This document shows, in pieces, positions 8,780 through 18,163 of a DNA stretch of 64,000 nt. Every line of letters starts with the position of its first letter. Position 1 is the stretch's first letter. The notes under the pieces are model-generated. The model was not told the origin of the DNA. It was given only the letters and a program-made list of their open reading frames with translations, and made no database searches. Made by a program: the position numbers and the translations under genes. The DNA is from CAZDXJ01 sp050303615 (GTDB lineage: Bacteria > Pseudomonadota > Gammaproteobacteria > Methylococcales > Methylomonadaceae), in assembly GCA_050303615.1 (NCBI GenBank), contig JBNLCC010000061.1, forward strand, positions 40,794 through 104,793. Direction: 5' to 3'.

Positions 8780-9319
8780 TTAGCCTGATTGACGCCGCTC
8801 AATCAGTTTGTAAAATTCAGTTTCCGCGACGATATCCCGGTTGTTTTCCAGCCGGTCAAGATAGACAAGACCGTCCAGATGGTCATATTCATGCTGGAAG
8901 ATTCGGGCAACAAAATTATCCAATATCTGCGAGACAGATTCACCGTCCACATCGGTATATTCAATCTCTATATGTTTGTAGCGGGGCACCAAGGCGCGAA
9001 TGCCCGGAATGCTTAAACAACCTTCCCAGTCCTTTTCGGTCTCTTCGGATATTGCCTTGTAACCGGGATTGATCATCACTGTCGGCTGCATTTCCGGCGC
9101 ATAGGGATAGCGGGACGTCGGCCGGGAAGCAATAATGATGATACGCCAGGGTTGAAAAATTTGCGGTGCCGCCAAGCCCACGCCGCCGGAATCAGCAAGT
9201 GTATCCCGCATATCGTTAATGATAACCTGGATTGACGGCGCCGAGACATCCGCGACTGTCTCGCTTCGTCCGCGCAAAACCGGGGTACCCAACTGGGCGA
9301 TCTGCTTTATTTTTGCCAT
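8780..9319 (-). CDS. def: Peptide deformylase
   Basis: The 179-residue product removes the formyl group from the initiator methionine of nascent proteins. All three family motifs are present: GVGLAAPQ (about 46-53), EGCLSIPG (about 98-105) with the metal-ligand cysteine, and HEYDHLDG (about 141-148) with the two metal-ligand histidines and the catalytic glutamate. Length is normal. It stands alone, without fmt, and is convergent with the V-ATPase operon. Many genomes carry a second def next to fmt, so this may be the accessory copy. Confidence 0.93.
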   Translation of the reverse strand: MAKIKQIAQLGTPVLRGRSETVADVSAPSIQVIINDMRDTLADSGGVGLAAPQIFQPWRIIIIASRPTSRYPYAPEMQPTVMINPGYKAISEETEKDWEGCLSIPGIRALVPRYKHIEIEYTDVDGESVSQILDNFVARIFQHEYDHLDGLVYLDRLENNRDIVAETEFYKLIERRQSG

Positions 9320-9633
9320 CGTTCAAGTCTGCCGGAAGAAATAATTGATAGCAAGTTATTTTTAGCCGGAGCTGCAAACGCCTCGATAGCAACAATTGGA
9401 TAATGAGCCACGTCACTTGGCGACTGCGCGATTCGGGCAGATATTGAACCGAGCGACATTTAAATCGGTTATCAAATCAAAACTTCGAACGCTCTGTCGA
9501 CGGGTCGTGCTTCCAAGCAAGATTAAGGGGCGCCGTATAGCGAATATATTTCTCGGTTTGGTACCCGAAGCAAAATTATGCTTATGTTTTTCGTAGAAAT
9601 CCGATATCGCAATCCTTTGCGACTCTCTACTGC
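9320..9633. other. Gene-poor spacer between def and the diguanylate cyclase
   Basis: These 314 bases separate the def start from the end of the diguanylate cyclase gene, both on the minus strand. An open frame exists on the minus strand (9413-9643) but overlaps the cyclase end, has no ribosome-binding site that I can see and no recognisable domain. I see no repeat, terminator or RNA gene. Confidence 0.4.
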
Positions 9634-11100
9634 TTATCTGCACTTGTACCTGAATAACGGAAATGTTCGGCCGGGCTGAATTTCCGCGTCGGTTGGAGTG
9701 CCTTGTTGAATGATAACGCCAGTAATATTAGCCTTGGCATGTCTTTCAAGTTTGTTCCGGTACATTTTTATGTCAGCTCTTGCAAGCAGTTGATCGAGAG
9801 ACGCTTTTTCCAGTGGATCTACGTTAACCTTACCTACGCTAAATTTAATTAAGTAAGAACTTTCTCCTGTGTTGTTTCTGGCCTCAGTTGTGCGCAATAG
9901 CCGTTTTAATGTATTTATCGAATCATTTTCCGTTTCTTTTGACAACGCGACAAATTCATCACCGCCTATTCTTGCCACAATATCGTTGCTACGAAAATTA
10001 TGACGAAGTAAAGCGGCAAATTCGCGAATAAGTGCTGATCCTGTATCATGCCCCAATGTATCATTGACTTTTTTCAATCCGTCGAGATCAAAGAGGAACA
10101 GGGTTATCTCAGTTGCACTGCGTCGCGCATCAAGCAGTGCTTGCTCAGCGTGAAGATAAAAACCTCTGCGGTTATATATGGATGTTAAGTCATCTATTAT
10201 GGCGAGATCTTCTATGCGTTTCGAAAGTGCATTAATTTTGTGAGAGAAAATAATGATAACAATAACTAACAAAGTGGCGAGTACCGTCGCTGTAATCGCT
10301 GCAGCATAGGGAAAGCTCAAAGTACCTATCACCAATAGTCGATCATTGAAAAAAACTATCGCATAGGAAATGAAGATGGAAAATGGTAACGAAACCCTTG
10401 CTAAATAGCCTCCTATTCCGCCACTTATCAATACCGAATACAAACCGTGGGGTGCCCGGCGTATCATCTGTACAACGTTGAGCATCGTGATGCAAATAAG
10501 AGTTTGCGATGAAATTAAAATCTCGCTCGAGTGTGCGACTAAGAAGAAAGCATTAAAAAAATACCCCGATATAAACATTAAATTTAAAAATATGAGTAAA
10601 AGTATAAACGCGTCATTGATATAACCGAGCAAGTCCCGGCGCTTTACGTTAATCAATAGAGACAACCCAAGTAATAGAAGAATTGAAGCTGACTGAAGCG
10701 AGGTGGGGTGCACTTTTGATAAAGTACTAGCTGCTGTCAGATATTTGCCGATAATAGCCGTTCGTCCTTGCCAGTGTTCAAGCAAGGCGATAACCATAAT
10801 TATGAGTGCAACACTCGTACATGCATTACTTGCGAAGATTGGAAATGTAGTACGCTTTTTCTGTTTTATTATCAGGCTAATGATAAAAAGTAATATGGTT
10901 AGTGAAGTTGTGGCTTGCATTTTATACCAGCCTGTTGGAAGTGCCGAACCGATGGAAGGCATCAACCAGGCCGTTAGAATAGTGGCAGCTATAATAAATG
11001 CTAATGAGAGACAAATAACGCTTGCTTTTGTTAACCTATTTAAAATCTTAGGATCAGGTAGGTTTATAGTTGAAATGATTGTATTGGTATTGGAATTCAT
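9634..11100 (-). CDS. Membrane-bound diguanylate cyclase (GGDEF)
   Basis: The 488-residue product has about eight hydrophobic spans in residues 25-290 (a MASE-like sensory membrane region that I cannot assign to a named type), then a GGDEF domain of about 165 residues. The domain begins IIDDLTSIYNRRGF (about 290) and contains the active site ARIGGDEFVAL (about 375-385). An RSND sequence lies five residues before GGDEF, a complete RxxD product-inhibition site. It should make cyclic di-GMP from two GTP and be feedback-controlled. The signal it senses is unknown. It may be co-transcribed with the small open frame just upstream. Confidence 0.88.
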   Translation of the reverse strand: MNSNTNTIISTINLPDPKILNRLTKASVICLSLAFIIAATILTAWLMPSIGSALPTGWYKMQATTSLTILLFIISLIIKQKKRTTFPIFASNACTSVALIIMVIALLEHWQGRTAIIGKYLTAASTLSKVHPTSLQSASILLLLGLSLLINVKRRDLLGYINDAFILLLIFLNLMFISGYFFNAFFLVAHSSEILISSQTLICITMLNVVQMIRRAPHGLYSVLISGGIGGYLARVSLPFSIFISYAIVFFNDRLLVIGTLSFPYAAAITATVLATLLVIVIIIFSHKINALSKRIEDLAIIDDLTSIYNRRGFYLHAEQALLDARRSATEITLFLFDLDGLKKVNDTLGHDTGSALIREFAALLRHNFRSNDIVARIGGDEFVALSKETENDSINTLKRLLRTTEARNNTGESSYLIKFSVGKVNVDPLEKASLDQLLARADIKMYRNKLERHAKANITGVIIQQGTPTDAEIQPGRTFPLFRYKCR

Positions 11101-11128
11101 ATCTCTGGATCCACTAACTTTCTCTCTA

Positions 11129-11365
11129 TCACTTAACGTCTTTACTAAACTGCGCTGGCGTCAAGCCTGACCGTGAAGCACCGAGCAACTTTCCGGCGTC
11201 CGCCTTTGGCAACCGCACATTTATAGAGCTTTCTCCGAGATTGCCGCAAAATAAGGAGAGTGTAGATTTAACCTTAACCGGATCAGACTCGAATGAAATT
11301 GTATACGAAAAATCATCAGTAACACTGTGGAATTGACTTGCTTGTTGGGAATTTGTATGCTGCAT
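11129..11365 (-). CDS. Small hypothetical protein upstream of the diguanylate cyclase
   Basis: An open frame of 78 codons starts at ATG 11363-11365 and ends 28 bases before the cyclase start. A TTG four codons upstream is an alternative start with GGTGAGG before it. The product is soluble and polar, with one cysteine and an end like LTPAQFSKDVK. I do not recognise a domain. Its spacing suggests a leader or accessory gene of the cyclase, but it may also be non-coding. Confidence 0.3.
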   Translation of the reverse strand: MQHTNSQQASQFHSVTDDFSYTISFESDPVKVKSTLSLFCGNLGESSINVRLPKADAGKLLGASRSGLTPAQFSKDVK

Positions 11366-11510
11366 GAAGTGACCCAATAAAATTGATACCTCACCAGATG
11401 GATATACCTGCCTGAGTTTTATCGGTATATTGTGTTGAATCCGATCAGAGCAAATAGGTTGGATGAACCTAGTGACTGTAGCGGCTTAAGCTAAGCGATC
11501 AATGCCCTGG

Positions 11511-11534
11511 GCGTGGAAAGTGAATTACCCACGC
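11511..11534. repeat. Short inverted repeat upstream of the GH17-like gene
   Basis: GCGTGG and CCACGC, separated by 12 bases, form a 6-bp stem about 110 bases before the GH17-like start. The surrounding 270-base gap (11366-11641) holds no other feature that I can see. It could be part of a 5' UTR structure. There is no T-run. Confidence 0.25.
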
Positions 11535-11641
11535 GCCTTTGGAGTATCCGTCATGAGGGACGACGAGGGGGGAAGGATTGGCTAAATAACGTTAATTTTT
11601 TAAAGCCCGTTTAGGCATCAATTTAGAAAAGGTGATTGACG

Positions 11642-13210
11642 ATGAACAAGAATTTGATTTTAATAGCTGTCTTGGCGGCTTTGTCGTCGAGTCAACCGTT
11701 TGCGGATGCAAACTCCGGCACGGCCGGGGGCAAGAGAGCACACCGCCTACCGGTGTCTTTTTATAAACAACATAGTAATTCAGGCGGTTTGTTTGGGTTA
11801 AATTCTCCGGCCGGCACACCCGCTTGGGTAGATCTTATCGGCATCGACTACCAGCCCAATCATTTTCCCGCCGGTCATATTTTTAACGCTCATGATGTGT
11901 TTTACGTCGGTACGGATGGCGCTAATACACCGGTGACCAATGTCTACGCAGAGTTGGCCCAGCTCCAGGCAGCCGGCTTTACTACCGTCCGGTCCTATCA
12001 AACGGAGCCCTATTCTTGGATCGATCTCATCATGCAAGCGAGTGCTTTAGGTCTGTCCGTCATCTATGAGGCGGATATCCCGCAGGGCGGCAATCAGGCC
12101 TCGACCACGGCTGCCTTGCAGGTACTGAACAGCGTTATAAATACTGTGGGTGTCAGCACCTTCCGAAATACCGTGGTACTGGTTTTCGCGGGTCATGAAA
12201 ACTACAGCAACACCAATATTAATTACTTGACCGGCGCGATTCGCCAAATTCGGGCCGCTTTGGCAGCGAAAGGGTTATCCTCCGTACCTGTCGGAACCGC
12301 ACTGGTGTCGGGCGACTTGGTGACTCCCGGCAACCCTGCCGACATGCAAAGTCTGATTAACGCCTCATCCTCAAACGCACCGTTGGGTTTCGATCCCTAT
12401 CCGTTTCAGTGGGGAACGTACCCCGCCGATCAAGCCGCATCCGATATTGCGCTCGAAAACTCCATCGCGTGGGACTACGAGCAGGTTAAGAACCAATCGT
12501 TCTATAAAGCGCCGAAGCCGATTCTCATGGCGGAGACCGGCTGGGCAACCGAAGGAACCGGGCAATGGGCTGACTATTACTGCTACAACCACAATATCCC
12601 ATGTGAGCCGAGCGTGGCAAATGCCGCAGACTATCTGCAAGCCGTTTACAGCTTTGTGCTGACGCCGGGCAACACCAGCAGCGTGCTGGTGTTCGAAGCC
12701 TATGACGAACCGGCAAAATCCCCCACTCATCCGGACAATGCCGAAAACCACTATGGTCTTTTCGATAGCAATTGCTCCCTGAAAGATTTAAATACTGATT
12801 TACTGCCGGACACGGGTTTCGATCCGGGCACAAATCTTGGCTGCCAGGGATTCACTGCAGGTTCCACGTTTTCCGTCGTTGGCACGCAACCGGGCGCTGC
12901 AACCAATCAGCCACCGTTCCAGGTGGAGATTCAGCAGACCAATCCAACCACCTCGCTGGACGCATCGATGGACGTGCCCGTTCCGGCAGTGGACCGGACC
13001 AACGCGAGCGTTCAACCCTGGCCGTATTTCCTGCTGTTCGACGGAGCCAGTGTCAAGATTACAGGGATGACCTCCGGCGCCTCCTGTACATTTACTGCGC
13101 AGGTCCTAGCCGGTGTCATTACCTGGGATACCCCAAGCTGCACCGACCCGGTCCAGTATCCGGTGCACTGCACAGGCAATAACTGCTTCCTTCCCTGGAA
13201 TGACTTTTAA
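11642..13210 (+). CDS. Secreted GH17-like glycoside hydrolase
   Basis: The 522-residue product has a Sec signal peptide (MNKNLILIAVLAALSSSQPFADA). The TIM-barrel portion resembles glycoside hydrolase family 17 (beta-1,3-glucan-active): LIGIDYQPNHF near the start, VRSYQTEP (about 120), FAGHENYSN (about 182-190) whose glutamate fits the acid/base, GFDPYPFQWG, and ILMAETGWATEG (about 293-304) whose glutamate fits the nucleophile. The C-terminal 150 residues contain several Cys pairs and look like a separate beta domain. ATG 11642 follows AAAAGGTG; an upstream in-frame TTG at 11636 is less likely. Substrate may be a beta-glucan; family membership is by motif only. Monocistronic by position. Confidence 0.75.
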   Translation: MNKNLILIAVLAALSSSQPFADANSGTAGGKRAHRLPVSFYKQHSNSGGLFGLNSPAGTPAWVDLIGIDYQPNHFPAGHIFNAHDVFYVGTDGANTPVTNVYAELAQLQAAGFTTVRSYQTEPYSWIDLIMQASALGLSVIYEADIPQGGNQASTTAALQVLNSVINTVGVSTFRNTVVLVFAGHENYSNTNINYLTGAIRQIRAALAAKGLSSVPVGTALVSGDLVTPGNPADMQSLINASSSNAPLGFDPYPFQWGTYPADQAASDIALENSIAWDYEQVKNQSFYKAPKPILMAETGWATEGTGQWADYYCYNHNIPCEPSVANAADYLQAVYSFVLTPGNTSSVLVFEAYDEPAKSPTHPDNAENHYGLFDSNCSLKDLNTDLLPDTGFDPGTNLGCQGFTAGSTFSVVGTQPGAATNQPPFQVEIQQTNPTTSLDASMDVPVPAVDRTNASVQPWPYFLLFDGASVKITGMTSGASCTFTAQVLAGVITWDTPSCTDPVQYPVHCTGNNCFLPWNDF

Positions 13211-13474
13211 TTCAAGCTTATGTTTATCCTGTCTTGAAAGAACAATATTAAGCAAGTAGCCCCGATGGGGCTTGCGGAATTCGGGATCAACTATTTATTT
13301 GATGTATGGGCAATTTCCAAAGTTAGATCTCGTGGAACATCAACCAATTTTATCGAACTCTCCCGATATGCTGTAAGCGCCAGCTTGGCTAAATCAAGGC
13401 TTGTTTTTCGCCACTCCGAAAGCATCACAATGGTATGCAATGCGTACGTTTCATTCTTGAATTCTCAAAATATC

Positions 13475-14083
13475 CTACACGTGGAGGCCGGCCAGTATGC
13501 CGGAAACCAGTTCGAAGTAACTATTCAACAGGCTTGTCAATACCTGCATATAGGCTGCTTCCATGGTCTGCAAAGGTTGTTCCAGCAGCAATGTAATTAT
13601 TTCCGAGGTTTTTGTCTGTAGTTCGTCCAGTAATTCCGTAGAAACATTGCCCGCCGCGGTCAATGTTTCATTCATTGCCTCGATAGCTTCGGCAGTCACT
13701 TGTTCCGGATTTTCAGTCATGTAGCTGATGTTATCCCGGGTTTGCAGAGCAAATTCGGATGCCGAGGCCAATATTTTTTCATAATCGGTCTGTACTTGGG
13801 CCAGCAGTTTTTCATAGTCGGATTGTACTTGCGGTATCAATTGTTCGGTAATTCCGGCGTATAACTCGGTGCAGTAATTGGCCGATTGGTTATACCAGAG
13901 TGCCATTGTCGCTACAGGGTTGTCATAGAATTCCTTGCACAATACCGCCAGCGTGCTATGCGCATCAATCAAATGCTGACGTACGGAAGCGTACAGACTG
14001 ATCAGGTCAAGTTGTATTTGGCTGATCAATTGTTGAGTCGGAACGTACATTTTGTTTTCCAGATCAAGATATTCGAATGCCAT
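13475..14083 (-). CDS. Phasin-like helical protein
   Basis: The 202-residue product has no signal peptide or membrane span and is predicted to be almost entirely amphipathic helix. A tandem 11-residue repeat is visible (QVQSDYEKLLA then QVQTDYEKILA, about 83-105). Length, helical character and the Leu/Thr/Gln-rich C-terminus resemble phasins, which coat polyhydroxyalkanoate granules, and also apolipoprotein-like lipid-surface proteins. The start at 14083 is well supported by AAGGAG seven bases upstream. No PHA gene is present in the window, so function is only suggested. Confidence 0.6.
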   Translation of the reverse strand: MAFEYLDLENKMYVPTQQLISQIQLDLISLYASVRQHLIDAHSTLAVLCKEFYDNPVATMALWYNQSANYCTELYAGITEQLIPQVQSDYEKLLAQVQTDYEKILASASEFALQTRDNISYMTENPEQVTAEAIEAMNETLTAAGNVSTELLDELQTKTSEIITLLLEQPLQTMEAAYMQVLTSLLNSYFELVSGILAGLHV

Positions 14084-14674
14084 GGGTTACTCCTTCGGAC
14101 ATACAACAGTAAATTTAAATAACATGCGGTCGAGAGCGGCCGCAGCAAAGGATGAAAGGTTATTGTTGATTCCCGCATGAAAGTCAGGCAAACAACAAGG
14201 GTCGGATCCAGTGTAGTAATGCCGGGAACAAAAAGAAATGTGACATTTCGCCGCGCGACATTATGACGCTGAAAATGGCACGTTTATTGATAGAAATACT
14301 TAGTTTGGGCCGAAGAAAGTCGACGCAAAAGGCTGTTGTGGTACGAAACGTGACAATTCTGTGGCATTTGCCATAGTGCGATAGGTTAATTCACATAATT
14401 ATGGGTATTCGTTCCACTTTGCCAGATTACTTCAAGCCAGTCTGCCATTATTTCGGCAGAGTCTGCCCCTGGCTTGAGCTGGGATGAGGGAGTCCGGTAG
14501 GTTTCAAGGCAACCTCCATGTCCATAAATGCCCGCATCCCGGTGGGCACGACGGAATTATATGAATCTGACAAAGTAGAATTAGTCCCATATTGAAAGTC
14601 AATGAATCGACGAAATAAAAGCTATCGAACGGACCAGTAGGGTTGAGTAACGTCCTTCCGGCCGGTTAATAAAC
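14084..14674. other. 590-base gap with no protein gene
   Basis: The gap lies upstream of the phasin-like gene and beyond the end of the pirin gene (both on the minus strand). I see no supported open frame. A nested inverted repeat at 14432-14477 is described separately. The part next to 14083 must hold the promoter of the phasin-like gene. Confidence 0.5.
14432..14477. repeat. Nested inverted repeat, possible structured RNA or terminator
   Basis: TCAAGCCAG (14432-14440) pairs with CTGGCTTGA (14469-14477). Directly inside it, TCTGCC (14441-14446) pairs with GGCAGA (14455-14460) around an 8-base loop. The 3' arm repeats TCTGCC between the two stems (GTCTGCCC), so an alternative pairing with GGCAGA is also possible. 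There is no T-run at either end. It is isolated in a gene-free region. Confidence 0.35.
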
Positions 14675-15547
14675 TCAGCAAAGCGCAGGGATCCTGCCGA
14701 ATTTGCCCGACTTGTAATCTGCTATTGCCTGGTGAATTTCGTCCTGGGTGTTCATCACAAACGGACCGTAACCAGCCACCGGTTCGTTAATGGGTTCGCC
14801 GGTGAGCAACAGCAATTTTGCGTTATTAGCGGTTTCGATGCGCAGAGAATCCCCGGCTCGGTCCAATATGACCAGTTGGGCATCTTTCGCATTACCGTCA
14901 TCGTTGATCCGAACGTTGCCACGTAAGACTGCCAACAACGTATTCCACCCGGCGGGCGTTTTTATCCTGGACTGACCTGGAGCCAAATGTATGTCCAGAA
15001 CGGTCATCGGCGAAAATGTGTGCGCCGGACCGGTGGCATCGCCATAGTTCCCGGCAAGCACTCGAACCGTCCCTGAGTTGTGGGGCAGCTCAATCTTCGG
15101 AATATCCCGGTTCAAAATGGCTTGATATTGAGGTCTGGTCATCTTGCGCGCAGCTGGAAGATTGACCCAGAGTTGAACCATTTCGAGCATGCCGCCCCCT
15201 TGGGTAAATCTCTCGGAGTGAAATTCCTCATGCAGGATTCCGGACCCGGCAGTCATCCACTGGATATCTCCCGGTCCGATAACGCCGCCTTCACCCGTTG
15301 AATCCCGGTGCGCCACTTCGCCCTGGTAAACAATGGTGACTGTTTCGAAGCCTCTGTGCGGATGTTCGCCAACGCCACGGGGCTTATCGGCGCTATCAAA
15401 CATTGCCGGCCCCGCGTAATCCAGAAGCAGAAAAGGGCTTATGACGGATGTTTCGCCGGAATCATAGGAAAACAATGAACGTACCGGAAAGCCGTTACCG
15501 ACCCAGTGTTGTTTAGGTGGATTTTGAATCGTTATTACTTTTTTCAT
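14675..15547 (-). CDS. Pirin family protein
   Basis: The 290-residue product is a bicupin of the pirin family. The metal site is visible in EHPHRGFETVTIV (about 60-72) and GSGILHEE (about 105-112), giving the three His and one Glu. Some bacterial pirins have quercetin dioxygenase activity, others bind redox partners; the role here is unknown. I placed the start at the ATG at 15547 because AGGAG lies seven bases upstream and MKKVITIQNPP is a typical start; an ATG at 15571 is an alternative. It is divergent from the TonB2 operon. Confidence 0.88.
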   Translation of the reverse strand: MKKVITIQNPPKQHWVGNGFPVRSLFSYDSGETSVISPFLLLDYAGPAMFDSADKPRGVGEHPHRGFETVTIVYQGEVAHRDSTGEGGVIGPGDIQWMTAGSGILHEEFHSERFTQGGGMLEMVQLWVNLPAARKMTRPQYQAILNRDIPKIELPHNSGTVRVLAGNYGDATGPAHTFSPMTVLDIHLAPGQSRIKTPAGWNTLLAVLRGNVRINDDGNAKDAQLVILDRAGDSLRIETANNAKLLLLTGEPINEPVAGYGPFVMNTQDEIHQAIADYKSGKFGRIPALC

Positions 15548-15792
15548 CGCTTGCTCCTGATGAAGTCTCATTAGTCATTCGCCAAAGTTTAAATGATGAT
15601 GCTCCTAATATATCTTGGCGGGAATCAAAACCGGTTCGCTCGGTATCTCGGCCCCGGTTTAAATTGCTGCAAATTCATTTCCGTTTCCACAACCTGATGT
15701 TGCGTCAGTCGCTGTAAAAGTACAACTGAACTCTGCTTCATTATCACCATATAGCCCGCCAACTGACTGGCTCAGAATTCTCGGAGTCAATC

Positions 15793-15847
15793 GGTCATCG
15801 TAATGTCACGGAACCGTAACGCAAATGTAATATAGCGTGGCTATATT
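15793..15847 (+). promoter_or_regulatory. Pho box array and -10 element of the TonB2 operon
   Basis: Four units start at 15793 (GGTCAT), 15804 (TGTCAC), 15815 (CGTAAC) and 15826 (TGTAAT), spaced exactly 11 bp. This is the direct-repeat layout of PhoB-binding sites, with the first two units the strongest match to TGTCAT/C. TATATT at 15842-15847 sits about 10 bp after the array, where a PhoB-dependent -10 element should be. The predicted transcript would start near 15855, leaving a short leader before ATG 15883. The gap 15548-15792 before it holds the pirin promoter and nothing else that I recognise. Confidence 0.7.
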
Positions 15848-15882
15848 ATTGGATTCTCGCAGTGACAACACAATGTTCGCAA

Positions 15883-16653
15883 ATGACCGCATATCCAAAT
15901 AAATCATTAATTCAGCTGTTTATTATACTGTTTTTCCTGATATTTTCAGTCAATGTCGAAGCAGATAACGTGGAAAATCTGGCGTTGGGCTTAGCAAAAG
16001 TTCGCGGCGAGGTTGAAGAATTGCAAACTCAACTGGATCAGGAGAAAGAAGCGCATCACAATCGAATGGAAGCGTTGTCCTCTCAAATGACCGATTTAAG
16101 TGTCGAGCAAAGAAGGCAAATTGTCAGTATTGAAAAAATGCAGCAGTCTTTGCAGAAATACGTGGAACGCAGTGCGCAATCGCAGGATGCCGGACAAATA
16201 TTGAAACCGGTATTGCTGCAGGTACTGGATGATTATGAAGCGTATATTGCCAACAGCTTTCCGTTTAAGACCGACGAGCGATTAAATGAAGTCCGGTCTT
16301 TACATGATCAGGTGCGCAACGATTTGCTTGAGCCCAAAAAAGCGGCTAACCGGATGTGGGCTTTTATGGAGGATGAAATCAGATTAAGCAAGGAAAACGG
16401 TATTTATCAACAAACCATTGAATTGAACGGCGAGAAAATATTGGCAGATGTCGCCAAGTTAGGCTCTGTTCTGCTTTATTTCCAGACCCGCGACAACCAG
16501 TTTGGAATGGCTAAAAAGCAACCGAATGAAAAATGGCTTTTTGTGACGACCGATGACAGAGATGACAGGGAACGTATCGAGCTGCTTTTCGAATCGCTAA
16601 AGAAACAGATCCGTCAAGGTTATTTTGAATTACCCAATCCATTGAAATCATGA
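15883..16653 (+). CDS. DUF3450 family periplasmic protein of a TonB2 system
   Basis: The 256-residue product has a signal peptide (MTAYPNKSLIQLFIILFF, cleaved after NVEA) and then a coiled coil (about 30-85) with a helical C-terminal half. Pattern and position match DUF3450, which precedes TtpC in Vibrio-type TonB2 operons. The exact role is unknown; it is presumed to be a periplasmic accessory of the energising complex. I chose ATG 15883 over an in-frame GTG at 15862 because the inferred transcription start lies near 15855. It overlaps ttpC by four bases (ATGA). Confidence 0.75.
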   Translation: MTAYPNKSLIQLFIILFFLIFSVNVEADNVENLALGLAKVRGEVEELQTQLDQEKEAHHNRMEALSSQMTDLSVEQRRQIVSIEKMQQSLQKYVERSAQSQDAGQILKPVLLQVLDDYEAYIANSFPFKTDERLNEVRSLHDQVRNDLLEPKKAANRMWAFMEDEIRLSKENGIYQQTIELNGEKILADVAKLGSVLLYFQTRDNQFGMAKKQPNEKWLFVTTDDRDDRERIELLFESLKKQIRQGYFELPNPLKS

Positions 16654-18140
16654 ATTTAAATTTATTTTTAATTGTATTGTTGCTGGCGGGTTCCGGGGTT
16701 TCATATGCCGAAGCACAGCAGCAACCGGTCCCCGCGCAGCCGGCGGCACAAACTCAAACAACAGTTTCACCGCAAACTGTCGGGAAACCCGAATCCAAAT
16801 CCTCAGCGGTTGATCTGGAAACCGCCTATAAGCGGGAGTTTGCTTTTTTGGAAGCCCAAAAACGCGAATTAAAACAACGTTTGGATACTTATAAATCCAA
16901 GGCTGCAACCGAAGAACGCAAGCTGGAGCAACAAATAAGTCACCTGGAAAAAAGTTCGGTCGATAACGCGACTGAAATCGATAATCTGGAAACCCGCTTG
17001 GCCGAGGCGGACAGAACCGAAGCGGCATTGGATGAGCGTAGTGAAGTGTTGGAAATGACTTATTCGCAAGCCGAAACGACCTTGGAGAATTACGGTGTCG
17101 CCACGGATAAAGTACCCGAATCGCAACAAGGCGATGATCAAAAATTGGCTTATTTATTCGCCGAAGCGTTGAGTTTGCTACAGCGGCTGGGGGAAGTGCG
17201 TATCGAAGCCGGAAAATTTTACCTGCGTGACGGCAAGGAAACCCAAGGCAAGATTATCAAGTTGGGTAACATTGCCGCTTTCGGTCTCGGCGACCAGGAC
17301 AGCGGTGTGTTGGCACCTGCCGGTGGCGGCAATATGAAGTTATGGAAAGAACCCACTGCGGACGTTGCCAAAAAATTGGCTGCTAATAGTCAACCTGATC
17401 TATTAAAAATCTTTTTATATGAGTCCCATAACACAGCGATCGATGAACGGCCGGAAAAAACCTGGCTGAGTATTATCGAATCGGGCGGTATTATCGGTTG
17501 GGTGATCGTGGTACTGGGAGGCATTGGTTTGTTGTTGATTCTGCTGCGTAGTTATTTGTTGTTTATCAACAGCAGAAACAATAAAAAAATTACCGATCGG
17601 GTCGTGCAGTTGGTTGGAAAGGGTGAATTACAGCAGGCCAGAGACGTTTGCAGTTCGGGGTCTTGTGCGATTACCCGGGTGTTGTCTTCTACGTTGCGGC
17701 ATCTGAAAGACGACCGCGATCATATGGAGGATATCGTAGCCGAGGCCATACTCAATGAGTCAGGTCCAATTAACCGCTATGGCCCGGCGATTCTGGTTAT
17801 TGCTTCAGTTGCGCCGTTGCTGGGGCTATTGGGTACCGTGACCGGCATGATATCCACATTCGACATTATTACCGAATTCGGCACAGGAGACCCGAAATTG
17901 CTGTCCAGCGGCATATCCGTTGCGTTGGTTACCACGGAACTGGGCTTGATCGTTGCAATACCGACCTTGATGTGCGGTTCATTGTTAACCGCCTGGGCTA
18001 GCGATATTAAACGGGATATGGAGAAATCAACATTGACCATTACCAATGCCGTGTTGGGTGGCGGCAATGCCGAAATCGTGCAGGCTATTAACGAACAAAA
18101 AGCTACGGGAAGTTTTTCCGCCACCTATCGGGCCGCTTAA
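16650..18140 (+). CDS. ttpC: TtpC-like MotA/TolQ/ExbB proton-channel protein
   Basis: The 496-residue product is an ExbB-like protein with a long periplasmic N-terminal extension. A signal peptide (cleaved near SYAEA) is followed by a coiled coil (about 55-155), a beta-rich segment (about 165-255), then three membrane spans: IGWVIVVLGGIGLLLILL (about 281), PAILVIASVAPLLGLLGTV (about 375) and ISVALVTTELGLIVAIPTL (about 425). This is the architecture of Vibrio TtpC, needed with ExbB2-ExbD2-TonB2 for receptor energisation. It is followed after 23 bases by a short ExbB. Confidence 0.85.
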   Translation: MNLNLFLIVLLLAGSGVSYAEAQQQPVPAQPAAQTQTTVSPQTVGKPESKSSAVDLETAYKREFAFLEAQKRELKQRLDTYKSKAATEERKLEQQISHLEKSSVDNATEIDNLETRLAEADRTEAALDERSEVLEMTYSQAETTLENYGVATDKVPESQQGDDQKLAYLFAEALSLLQRLGEVRIEAGKFYLRDGKETQGKIIKLGNIAAFGLGDQDSGVLAPAGGGNMKLWKEPTADVAKKLAANSQPDLLKIFLYESHNTAIDERPEKTWLSIIESGGIIGWVIVVLGGIGLLLILLRSYLLFINSRNNKKITDRVVQLVGKGELQQARDVCSSGSCAITRVLSSTLRHLKDDRDHMEDIVAEAILNESGPINRYGPAILVIASVAPLLGLLGTVTGMISTFDIITEFGTGDPKLLSSGISVALVTTELGLIVAIPTLMCGSLLTAWASDIKRDMEKSTLTITNAVLGGGNAEIVQAINEQKATGSFSATYRAA

Positions 18141-18163
18141 TAGCAGGGTAGTTCGAGAAAAAA

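Noticed and set aside
9413..9643. A 76-codon minus-strand frame between def and the diguanylate cyclase
   Set aside because: Overlaps the cyclase stop and has no start signals or domain.
14350..14366. Minus-strand TGCCAC and TGTCAC 11 bp apart upstream of the phasin-like gene, a possible Pho box
   Set aside because: Only two units, one degenerate, and about 270 bp from the start codon; too weak next to the other arrays.
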